Positions 43,301 through 50,706 of a stretch of DNA of 56,552 nt are shown piece by piece. The DNA comes from Promethearchaeota archaeon (lineage in GTDB: Archaea > Asgardarchaeota > Lokiarchaeia > Sigyniarchaeales > SOKP01). The notes beneath the pieces were generated by a model, which was not told the DNA's origin, did not search any database, and was given only the letters and a program-made list of their open reading frames with translations. The stretch lies in contig JAHPYZ010000022.1 in assembly GCA_019058425.1 (NCBI GenBank), positions 1 through 56,552 of the forward strand, in the 5' to 3' direction. The translations under genes were made by a program, and so were the position numbers. Each line of letters opens with the position of its first letter. Position 1 is the first letter of the stretch.

Positions 43301-43696
43301 ATGTCAACAAAATCTAATGAAAATGAGCTTCCTGAAGGCTTTAAGGATATAAGATGCATCATCTGTCCAACGGGGTGTCTAGTTCATGTTGAAAATGTTA
43401 ATGGGGAATTAATAATAGAAGGTCATTCATGCAAAAGAGGGGAAGTATATGCTAGAGAAGAGTTTGTTGCTCCAAAGAGAATTCTCACTACAACTATGCG
43501 AGTAGAAAAAGGTTTTCTACCATTAATCCCTGTTAGATCTGATAAACCTATACCTAAAGATAAATTAGGAGAAACTTTGAAATTAATTGCAAAAACACAA
43601 ATTAAAGCTCCTATTAAAATGGGCGAGAAACTTATCGAAAATGTATTAGGGCTAGAAATTAATATAATCGCAAGTAGAGACTTAATCGAAATTTAA
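43301..43696 (+). CDS. DUF1667 protein
   Basis: Protein of 131 residues. Four cysteines are placed as in the DUF1667 family: CIICPTGCLVHVE and GHSCKRGEVYA. The phrase APKRILTTTMRVEKG and the final PLIPVRSDKPIPKDKL are family hallmarks. The Cys set likely binds an Fe-S cluster and DUF1667 proteins are found as the third gene of GlpA/GlpB-type dehydrogenases. It is the last gene of this operon before a phosphatase gene that begins 14 bases later. Exact role in electron transfer is unknown. Confidence 0.88.
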   Translation: MSTKSNENELPEGFKDIRCIICPTGCLVHVENVNGELIIEGHSCKRGEVYAREEFVAPKRILTTTMRVEKGFLPLIPVRSDKPIPKDKLGETLKLIAKTQIKAPIKMGEKLIENVLGLEINIIASRDLIEI

Positions 43697-43710
43697 CTTT
43701 TTTTTCACAA

Positions 43711-44166
43711 ATGACAGATTTAGATCAAATATACAGTATTCAAGAGAATTTCTATATTGGGGGATACTGGCCGGGATTAAACTTTAAACAACTTAAGAAA
43801 ATTGGAATTACCGCTATTGTTAATCTGATGGAAGAAAGTTATTATAATCCAACGGGTTTAGGAATTGCATATCTACATAAAGGATTTCCAGATGATACTT
43901 ATTTACCACATGGATATTTAGAAGAAATCTTAGCATTTATTGAGATAAACTTAAAAGAGCATGGAAAAGTTCTAGTTCATTGCTCAATGGGGATTTCACG
44001 CAGTGGGGGAATAGTTTGTGCTTGGCTATTGAAGGAAAATCCAGAATGGAGCTGGAAGGATGCTCTTTCTTTTGTAAGCAAGGTAAAATTTATTGCTCCG
44101 GCAGTTGAAATTAGAGAATCTATTCTTGATTATCTTGAAAAATTGGAAAAAAAAAGAAGAGATTAA
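43711..44166 (+). CDS. Dual-specificity protein phosphatase
   Basis: Protein of 151 residues with the PTP signature VHCSMGISRSGGIV: nucleophile Cys91 and phosphate-binding Arg97. The general acid is probably Asp61 or Asp62 (GFPDDTYLPHG). Size, lack of extra domains and the phrase DQIYSIQENFYIGGYWPG match the small atypical dual-specificity phosphatases that eukaryotes and archaea share. It dephosphorylates Ser/Thr/Tyr or another phosphate ester. The short spacing to the upstream operon suggests co-transcription; the T-run between them makes that uncertain. Confidence 0.88.
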   Translation: MTDLDQIYSIQENFYIGGYWPGLNFKQLKKIGITAIVNLMEESYYNPTGLGIAYLHKGFPDDTYLPHGYLEEILAFIEINLKEHGKVLVHCSMGISRSGGIVCAWLLKENPEWSWKDALSFVSKVKFIAPAVEIRESILDYLEKLEKKRRD

Positions 44167-44352
44167 TTAATTATCTTTCAGGGTTAATCGTGTTATTGCA
44201 CCAATTTCATTGAACTCTGATGGTTCCAAACTTAATTCTTTTCCTGTAATTTTATTCGCTATAGCAGCTGTGAGTATGCCCCATGGACATATTGCGTTTG
44301 TTAATTCTTCTCTAGTCATAACACTCCGTACTTGAGATGTTGAACAGTTCAC
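44167..44352 (-). CDS. Small protein with interrupted 5' end
   Basis: From GTG 44352 the product is 61 residues (NCSTSQVRSVMTREEL, TNAICPWGILTAAIA and FNEIGAITRL). Coding-like sequence continues upstream of that GTG in the same frame (ESEKSFTIESV) for 18 codons with no usable start. An ATG with AAAGG in front of it at 44410 is out of frame by one base, and a run of nine A lies just after it. Deleting one A gives a continuous 80-residue protein. Family not recognised; the CPWGI segment may be a metal or thiol site. Confidence 0.5.
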   Translation of the reverse strand: MNCSTSQVRSVMTREELTNAICPWGILTAAIANKITGKELSLEPSEFNEIGAITRLTLKDN

Positions 44353-44620
44353 AGATTCTATTGTGAATGATTTCTCAGACTCCCATTTTATTTTTATTTT
44401 TTTTTCTCATCCTTTTAGTTTATTTATAGCATTTTTATGGTATCCACAAAGTAAAATAAGACATTTTAGAATCCTATAATTCAATGAATTCAAGCGAAAT
44501 AGATTATTACATAGTAATAATACAGTTAGAAAAATTATTGTGTTTTACTAAAATATATAAAATCTAACTTAGATTAGTTTTTTAAAATAAATTATCTATA
44601 ATTTTTAAAAATATAATTCA

Positions 44621-44627
44621 AAGGAGA
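44621..44627 (+). promoter_or_regulatory. Strong Shine-Dalgarno on a TTG start
   Basis: AAGGAGA lies 6 bases before TTG 44634 and decides that start. Confidence 0.6.
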
Positions 44628-44633
44628 CTTAAT

Positions 44634-44978
44634 TTGTCAGAATTCGAACAAAAAGTATTGAAATTACTAGAAAACATTAATGGTAAATTAGATAAATTAC
44701 TAAAAACTGAACCCTCCCCCATGAACTCGGCCCCAACGACAACGACAGCATCTACTCCTACTCCATCTACAATTAAACCTTCTGCAATTGTAGAGAAACA
44801 GGAAGAAGAAGCACGACTAGAAGAGAAACCTCAAGTAGAAGGGCGTCGAATTTGCCCCGAATGTGGTGGGACAACTTTTGCTACACATGAAGACAGAAGT
44901 CAAGTGTTGCATCAAATGGGTGGTGTTAAGATATACGCAAAGAAATATGTCTGCAAACAATGTGGTTACGAATATTAA
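44634..44978 (+). CDS. Coiled-coil plus zinc-ribbon protein
   Basis: Protein of 114 residues from TTG. Residues 1-27 are a heptad helix (FEQKVLKLLENINGKLDKLL), followed by a Thr/Pro/Ser linker (30-55), a Glu-rich segment, and a zinc ribbon at 70-114 with CPECGG and CKQCGYEY (about 30 residues between knuckles) on a Lys/Tyr-rich hairpin. The same ribbon, with a similar IYAKKYVC segment, closes the gelsolin at 49574 (MYGKKYRCGECG). This is a TFIIS-C-like fold by shape only. The TTP/SP linker suggests the ribbon is tethered to a helical oligomer. Function unknown. Confidence 0.72.
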   Translation: MSEFEQKVLKLLENINGKLDKLLKTEPSPMNSAPTTTTASTPTPSTIKPSAIVEKQEEEARLEEKPQVEGRRICPECGGTTFATHEDRSQVLHQMGGVKIYAKKYVCKQCGYEY

Positions 44979-45093
44979 TAAAATTCACACAAATTATATT
45001 CAAATTTATTTCTTTTTCTTTAATTAATACTTAGTCGAGAATAAAAATACTAAATATTATTCTTGAACAATAATTTGAACTTTTTCACCTTAC

Positions 45094-45552
45094 TTAAGAA
45101 CGACAATAGTAGGTTCTAGTAAGAATTAGAAGCAAACCACTGAGTATAGGAAAAATGAAACCAAAATTAATAATATAACCATAAGGGTGCACAAAATTCA
45201 GAGTTCCCAAGATAAATGAACTAATAATCCAGAAGGAATAAATAATTAAACTTAGAATACCCCACTTCTGCCATTTTTGTGAAATATCATCTAAACTATC
45301 GGGATCTCTCTTTAAGAAATAGAATGATCTTAATAGAAAGATAATTAATAAAACGTAAAGTATGGAAATAATTTTCTGAGGAATATCAAGAATATTTATT
45401 CCGTCTATAAAGGGAATATAACGATAACCCCAAATCCAAAAATGTTCAGTAAATTGAGAAGGAATAGAAGCATAACTTAAAATTGGGAAAATGAATGACA
45501 ATACTGTTGAAAATATCGCACTATAGAGAAAAATATACAATACCTTCTTCAT
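45094..45552 (-). CDS. Small four-TM membrane protein
   Basis: Protein of 152 residues. Four hydrophobic helices: 5-28, 55-76, 93-115 and 124-145, with a short loop EHFWIWGYRYIPFIDG between the first two and a basic loop FLKRDPDSLDDISQKWQKWG after the second. The C-terminal residues are TRTYYCRS. No active-site motif or known family is recognised. It is the only gene on the minus strand between zinc-ribbon and radical SAM genes. Confidence 0.6.
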   Translation of the reverse strand: MKKVLYIFLYSAIFSTVLSFIFPILSYASIPSQFTEHFWIWGYRYIPFIDGINILDIPQKIISILYVLLIIFLLRSFYFLKRDPDSLDDISQKWQKWGILSLIIYSFWIISSFILGTLNFVHPYGYIINFGFIFPILSGLLLILTRTYYCRS

Positions 45553-45748
45553 TGCTATTAAACAACTAAATAAAATATATAAATATTAGGACATTTGTTG
45601 AAAAAATATAAAATCTAATTGTTCCTAATTTAGAGGAAAAAATACTTGAATCCTCTTATTAGGAAAGATTTTATAATAATTTTAGTTAGATTTTTAATTT
45701 CAATATACTTTAAATTCTTAATTATTATAATACCTATATGCGGTGTAA

Positions 45749-46837
45749 TATCGAATTCCTCGTCGGAGAATCAAGACTTATATTCAATACATTAGAAACT
45801 TTTTATTAAACAATTTTACTGACCGAAAGATTCCATATTCCGCTCAGATAGAATTAACACTACGCTGCAATGGTAAATGCTCATTTTGTTCATTTCATTC
45901 TTTACCTGAATCCATTTTAGGAACTGACATGACAACAGAACAAATAAAATATCTAATCGATCAATTAGCTAAATTAGGTGTACTCGCTCTTTCTTTTACG
46001 GGTGGCGAACCTACATTGAGAAAAGATTTACCTGAATTAATATATCATACTGGTGTAACTCATAATTTTATGAATGGTATAGCCACTAACGGATATTTAC
46101 TACCGAAACTGTTTAAAGAAAATAAAATGGAAGGATTAGACTATGTTTTGATTTCATTAGATTACCCAACGGCAGATCTACATAACAAAATGCGAGGAAT
46201 TAAAGTATTTGATAGAATCATTGAATCAATTCATTTAGCAAATAAACGGGATATCAAGATTATTATTAGTACAGTGGTTATGAAAGATAATATCCATTTA
46301 ATGGACGATATATGCCAATTAGCTGAAAAACTAGGTTGTTCGATTGAGATATATCCATGTGAAGATATAATCAGAGACTTTCCAAATAAAAGTTATCATA
46401 TCAAAAATATTCAAGAAATAATCCCAAATATATCTATGTGGGCTAATCAAGTCGAAAAATTAAGAAAAAAATATCGAAATATACTGACAGATCCTTTTAG
46501 TGTTGATGTGGTTCAAAGTGGTTTTGGTGGTTTTCCAACCTATAATCAAAAGATCCTACGCTGTCATGTCGCAGAAGCATACTTATTCATTAGTCATGAT
46601 GGATTTATTAGTTATCCTTGCAAAATTCACCCAATTGTTAAATTAAATACTTTAAAATACCCGATTTCTACTATTTATTATTCTAATAAAGTTAAAGAAA
46701 TAATGAAAATGCATGATAATTTTGATTTCTGTGATAAATGCCGTTTAGGGTGTGCTATAGCTTCATCTATACCAACGCGTTGGAAAACGGTTTATGCTAA
46801 ATATATTAAAGGATTTATAGATGGTGGATTAAGATAA
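45749..46837 (+). CDS. Radical SAM enzyme with SPASM-like C-terminus; 5' end unresolved
   Basis: The frame is open from 45749, and the Fe-S motif CNGKCSFC (C-x3-C-x2-C) is at 45866-45889, upstream of the first in-frame ATG (45929). A start at that ATG would remove the catalytic cluster. No ATG, GTG or TTG in frame exists between 45749 and 45929. An ATG at 45738 is out of frame and would be joined by one extra base. Downstream come SFTGGEPTLRKDL (SAM site) and a Cys-rich end, CHVAEAYLF, GFISYPCKIHP and FDFCDKCRLGC, as in SPASM-type auxiliary clusters. Substrate unknown. A frameshift or non-standard start must be assumed. Confidence 0.75.
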   Translation, partial: YRIPRRRIKTYIQYIRNFLLNNFTDRKIPYSAQIELTLRCNGKCSFCSFHSLPESILGTDMTTEQIKYLIDQLAKLGVLALSFTGGEPTLRKDLPELIYHTGVTHNFMNGIATNGYLLPKLFKENKMEGLDYVLISLDYPTADLHNKMRGIKVFDRIIESIHLANKRDIKIIISTVVMKDNIHLMDDICQLAEKLGCSIEIYPCEDIIRDFPNKSYHIKNIQEIIPNISMWANQVEKLRKKYRNILTDPFSVDVVQSGFGGFPTYNQKILRCHVAEAYLFISHDGFISYPCKIHPIVKLNTLKYPISTIYYSNKVKEIMKMHDNFDFCDKCRLGCAIASSIPTRWKTVYAKYIKGFIDGGLR

Positions 46838-46953
46838 TCATTCTTTTTCTTTTTTCTTAGATTTTTATCGAGAATTAAAAAATGTTTGAACAACAGTACA
46901 GAATTCAAAAAATTTAACTCTTAACAAATTTTTTCTAATATAGTGATTGAATT

Positions 46954-47565
46954 TTGTCAAATGGAATAATAATTATTCAAATTATGTTCATAACCATTGG
47001 TATGGTAATCCTAGGCATGATCCTTAATTATGTATTAGGATTAAGAAAAGAAAATATGAGTGAAATGAGGAAAAAAGCAATAAATCTTCAAGAACGCATG
47101 AGAAATGCGCAACTTTTAAACGATTACCAAGCGATGGCCCAAATGCAGCGTGAATCAGTACAATTTATGAAATTAATGATGAGGAAACAATTTATTCCAA
47201 TGTGTATTAGATGTATAATTTTCTTAGGGATTTTTGCAGTTCTCGGATTCATTTATTCTGATTATTCGAGTGGACTATTACCATTCCCGTTATTAATTTT
47301 CGGGAATGGATGGGTTGCAATTTATTTTCTATTTTCAATTGGATTTTCTTTGCTAATATATGGAGTTAAAAAGTTATACAAAAAGATTACTGGAAAGGAG
47401 ACAAAATCACAGAGTTCTTGGCGAGAAATTATGGGGATGATATCTCCTACCGAACCGGGTTTTGGACGTCCGTCGCTAATCTCTTCAACTTCACAATCTC
47501 ATTCGGATGATTTTGTTGACAATTCTCCTAAGGGAAAAGACTCTTGGAAAGAACGTATTGAATAA
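46954..47565 (+). CDS. DUF106/EMC3-like membrane insertase
   Basis: Protein of 203 residues, TTG start. TM1 is at 6-28, then a positively charged coiled coil MRKKAINLQERMRNAQLL to MAQMQRESVQFMKLMMRKQ, TM2 at about 84-105 (FIPMCIRCIIFLGIFAVLGF), and TM3 at about 121-145. The C-terminal 55 residues are hydrophilic and Ser-rich. Three TM helices with a cytosolic coiled coil after TM1 are the design of archaeal DUF106 (Oxa1-superfamily, related to EMC3, TMCO1 and Get1). It probably helps insert membrane proteins. The two following genes also encode small membrane proteins. Confidence 0.7.
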   Translation: MSNGIIIIQIMFITIGMVILGMILNYVLGLRKENMSEMRKKAINLQERMRNAQLLNDYQAMAQMQRESVQFMKLMMRKQFIPMCIRCIIFLGIFAVLGFIYSDYSSGLLPFPLLIFGNGWVAIYFLFSIGFSLLIYGVKKLYKKITGKETKSQSSWREIMGMISPTEPGFGRPSLISSTSQSHSDDFVDNSPKGKDSWKERIE

Positions 47566-47587
47566 TAATGTAGTTTTTTTAATAAAA

Positions 47588-47881
47588 ATGAGACGAAATA
47601 TTGTTTTAAACTCGCTTTTTATTGTATTATTTATAATATTTCTAATCCTTTCATTCATTATTGATTTCTTTTTCTTTATTCCGATTATATGTTTCTTACC
47701 CTTCTCATTTAGATCAACTAGACAAAATAAATTTAAATCTAAAATAAGTGTAAACGAGAAACATTCTTATCAGAATCATAAAAATCTAGAAGTAAGACAT
47801 TGCCCTAGATGTGGTGGAGAAATATCGAAATCGATTGCGAGATTCTGCTATCACTGCGGAGAAAAATTAAATATTATATAA
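47588..47881 (+). CDS. Membrane-anchored zinc-ribbon protein
   Basis: About 97 residues from ATG 47588. The frame is open further upstream but overlaps the previous gene out of frame. Two hydrophobic segments lie at about 10-38 (FIVLFIIFLILSFIIDFF), then a basic linker with Asn and His, then a zinc ribbon HCPRCGGEISKSIARFCYHCGEKL (two CxxC, 15 apart) at the C-terminus. A membrane-tethered cytosolic ribbon. It starts 22 bases after the DUF106/EMC3-like stop and ends 12 bases before the GtrA-like gene, consistent with co-transcription. Confidence 0.65.
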   Translation: MRRNIVLNSLFIVLFIIFLILSFIIDFFFFIPIICFLPFSFRSTRQNKFKSKISVNEKHSYQNHKNLEVRHCPRCGGEISKSIARFCYHCGEKLNII

Positions 47882-47892
47882 TATGAGGTTAT

Positions 47893-48363
47893 ATGATGAC
47901 AGAAAATAATGATTTAAAAAAACAAATGATACTCTATTTCATATTTGCCGCGTGTATGATAGGGCTTAACTATTTAATTCAGAAATTAAACCAATTAGTT
48001 ATAGCCCCTGCTTTTTGTCTGAATTATGGGACAATTGAGTTTTTTCATGTACTCTATTGTTCCACAGACCCATACAATATGCCAGAATTAATGGGAAGCA
48101 TTATAGCAGTAGGTATTACCTATATAATTAAATTTTTCTTAGATAAATTTATAGTATTTAAAAAGACGGAATCAGAGTTAAAACAGACTTCGATTGAATT
48201 TATGAAATACCTTGGATTTGCTATTTTAACAACAATAGAAAATGTAGGAATTCAGTTTTTATTTAGGAATTTTCTTAATACATCCCTAGAAATAAGCTTT
48301 ATTGTTGCATTATCGATAGGATATTTAACAAAGTTTTTTCTTGATAGAAAATATGTTTTTTAA
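47893..48363 (+). CDS. GtrA-like four-TM protein
   Basis: Protein of 156 residues. Four TM helices. The GtrA landmarks are TYIIKFFLDKFIVFKK after the second helix and YLTKFFLDRKYVF at the C-terminus, the paired K/R-F-F-L-D-R-x-x-V-F motif of the family. Such proteins move lipid-linked sugars across membranes or serve as subunits of glycan systems. GAGGT at 47885 favours the second of two adjacent ATG codons (47896). It ends a run of three small membrane-protein genes. Confidence 0.78.
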   Translation: MMTENNDLKKQMILYFIFAACMIGLNYLIQKLNQLVIAPAFCLNYGTIEFFHVLYCSTDPYNMPELMGSIIAVGITYIIKFFLDKFIVFKKTESELKQTSIEFMKYLGFAILTTIENVGIQFLFRNFLNTSLEISFIVALSIGYLTKFFLDRKYVF

Positions 48364-48404
48364 AAATAAAAAAATTTAATAGATTAAAAGGTGTTGTTAA
48401 ATAT

Positions 48405-49505
48405 ATGTCAGATGAACGAGAACCTCATGAAGAAGATGGCGATCAATCAATCGTAGATGCTCTCTCAACACTCGGTTGGGTAGAAGAAAAGGAAGAAAGA
48501 AAAGAAATAATAACAACGGATGATAACCTTAAGGAACAATTAAATTTCTTTATAGAAGAAAACAAAAGACTATTGAGTGAAATCAATGAAAAAAATGAAA
48601 AACTACAAGTGTTTGAGGAAAGGATTCAGGGTTTATCTCAAAAAGCAGATGAAAAGGCTGTACAAGGTGAAGCTATTGAAAAATTATATGAAACAATAGA
48701 AAATAAAAATAAAGAAATCAAAAATTTGGACTCTACTCTTAATGAACAATCTAATAAATTAAATAAAATCATTAATGACCAAATTGAAAAAATTAAAGAA
48801 TTAACAACCGAAATAGAAAAAACTCAATCAGATCAAACTAAAAATCATGCTTTAGAAAATAAATTGAATGAAAAAGAGATTATGATTAAAGAATTGAAAG
48901 AACAATTACAATTCCTAGAAAAAGATTCGATTCAGAAATCAAAATTTGAGAAAGTTGAAGTACTTTTAGAAAAAAAAGATGAAATAATAACTGAAAAGGA
49001 AAAGGAGATATTTACTATTGAAAATGAAGTAAAAACGGCGAACCAAAAGATTCATGATCTTCAACAGCAAATTGAAACATTCAACTTAGTGAAAAAAGAA
49101 CTTGAGATGAAAATCGAGAGAAATAAATCATTAGCGGTAGAAATTGAAGAGATAAAACAGAAGAATATTACCAACCAAGAAATCATTGAACGTCTTGAAG
49201 AAAAATTAGAAGAGGCTCACAAAAAATCGGGAAACCTTACTGGTAAATTTGAATTGGAATTAGCTAATCTCCGTAGTATGTTAGATGATAAACAAAACGT
49301 AATTAAAAATCTAAGATTAGAAGTAACGAAAAAACAGGATAACTCCCAAGAACTAGAACAATTGAAAGAGAAAGATCTGGAAGAAATTAAAAAAATACAA
49401 GATGAAAAAATGGTACTAGAAGCTGATATTGAACAAAAAAATGATGAGATTATTGAATTGAAAAAGAAGATTAAGTTAATGAGAAGAGATCTTCAAAGAA
49501 CTTAA
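48405..49505 (+). CDS. Long coiled-coil protein
   Basis: Protein of 366 residues. After a short acidic lead (EPHEEDGDQSIVDALSTLGW, 6-25) the whole chain is heptad coiled coil, from residue 40 to the end, rich in Lys, Glu, Gln and Ile, with no TM, Cys or enzyme motif. It has no orthologous domain I recognise. The lead sequence ADALSTLGWVEE is unlike the rest and might be a docking peptide. It is convergent with the gelsolin gene, 68 bases apart; an interaction is not shown. Cytoskeletal or scaffolding role is only a guess. Confidence 0.72.
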   Translation: MSDEREPHEEDGDQSIVDALSTLGWVEEKEERKEIITTDDNLKEQLNFFIEENKRLLSEINEKNEKLQVFEERIQGLSQKADEKAVQGEAIEKLYETIENKNKEIKNLDSTLNEQSNKLNKIINDQIEKIKELTTEIEKTQSDQTKNHALENKLNEKEIMIKELKEQLQFLEKDSIQKSKFEKVEVLLEKKDEIITEKEKEIFTIENEVKTANQKIHDLQQQIETFNLVKKELEMKIERNKSLAVEIEEIKQKNITNQEIIERLEEKLEEAHKKSGNLTGKFELELANLRSMLDDKQNVIKNLRLEVTKKQDNSQELEQLKEKDLEEIKKIQDEKMVLEADIEQKNDEIIELKKKIKLMRRDLQRT

Positions 49506-49573
49506 TTTTATCAAAAAACTTCTTGAATTTTTCCAAAAATTTAAAAAAAGAATAAAAAATAAATATTAAAATC

Positions 49574-50581
49574 TTATTTCTCGCGCCACTCCACGCCACA
49601 TTCTCCGCAACGGTATTTCTTTCCATACATGCGCGGATAATCAAGTATTATATTTCCTTTATCTACACTCTCATGAATCATAAGGGGATTTTCGTTGCCA
49701 CATTCTGGGCATTTTCTTCTTCCATCAATATGTTCTACTGTTAGAATGGAGCTATCAGTTCTTCCGGGTATTCCTGGAGCTGCTCCTGAGGATTTGACTT
49801 CAGAAATGTCTGCTTTTACTTCTTCTGGAGATATATCTCTAACTTCTGATTTAAACTCAGGCTCAATAGCTGCCGCTACGCGATCATCTGCATCTTCTCC
49901 TTCTAATACTGATTCTGCTTTTAATTGTATGGCATCAGATTCTTTGTAGTCTTCTCCTCTACCTAAAGCAGAAATAAATTCTGAATCATCACCCTCTTCA
50001 AAGATAGTTTCTTGCTGTAACCCAGCCCTATCATAATCTATAGAGCGTGCCCACTGTCCAGCTTTAACTTTTTCAGTAGTAGTACATGCATTACCTTGCC
50101 AAATATAGACTTTATTACCTAAATCGGCGACAAAACAATCTTCGGAATCTAGAGATTCTTTCTTGAAAGGAACTTGAATCATTTTCATGGCATTGATATC
50201 TTCGAATTCCTCTGCGGAAACGCGGTAAAGTACATTTTTCCACTCATGAAAACCTGCCCAATCTCCAGTTGTAACGTCTTTAAGGAGGGTTTTAGCAAAA
50301 TTTTTCTCAACAATCTTCATTGCTCCCAGTGGATTTATTGCTTTAAGAAATTCTTTTGGTTCTTGTCCTTGATCAACAGTAATTATCTTTGCTGCGCCTC
50401 CACGTTGTTGATCGAGGGTTCTTGCTTGAGCCGCACCTGCTGTTTTCTCATCTACTGAGCATTTATTCCCGATCCAAACATAAATGGTTTTCTCATCATC
50501 TAATAAATAGACATCTCCGCTTGAAAAGATTAATTTATTGATTTCTTTTAAATTTCCTTGGTCAATCATAAATAGTTTCAA
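49574..50581 (-). CDS. Two-domain gelsolin-like protein with C-terminal zinc ribbon
   Basis: Protein of 335 residues. Gelsolin domain 1 (about 1-95): DVYLLDDEKTIYVWIGNKC and AARTLDQQRGGAAKIITVDQG, with the family's actin/Ca-binding pattern. Gelsolin domain 2 (about 105-205): CFVADLGNKVYIWQGNACTT and ARSIDYDRAGLQQETIFEEG. An acidic Pro/Ala linker (about 210-280) follows, then a zinc ribbon (290-333) CPECGNENPLMIHE and RCGECGVEW. Two-domain gelsolins that regulate actin are established in Asgard archaea; the added ribbon is unusual. It matches the ribbon in the 114-residue protein at 44634. Probably caps, severs or bundles actin. Confidence 0.88.
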   Translation of the reverse strand: MKLFMIDQGNLKEINKLIFSSGDVYLLDDEKTIYVWIGNKCSVDEKTAGAAQARTLDQQRGGAAKIITVDQGQEPKEFLKAINPLGAMKIVEKNFAKTLLKDVTTGDWAGFHEWKNVLYRVSAEEFEDINAMKMIQVPFKKESLDSEDCFVADLGNKVYIWQGNACTTTEKVKAGQWARSIDYDRAGLQQETIFEEGDDSEFISALGRGEDYKESDAIQLKAESVLEGEDADDRVAAAIEPEFKSEVRDISPEEVKADISEVKSSGAAPGIPGRTDSSILTVEHIDGRRKCPECGNENPLMIHESVDKGNIILDYPRMYGKKYRCGECGVEWREK

Positions 50582-50706
50582 TTACATCTACCTTTTTTTT
50601 TTAAAATTTGCGATCTAGTTTTTTTAAAAATTCTTTTTTTAACTACATTATAAAAATGAAATAATATATATGTTACACTTTTTCTTGTTCTAATCCAAAT
50701 TCAATA

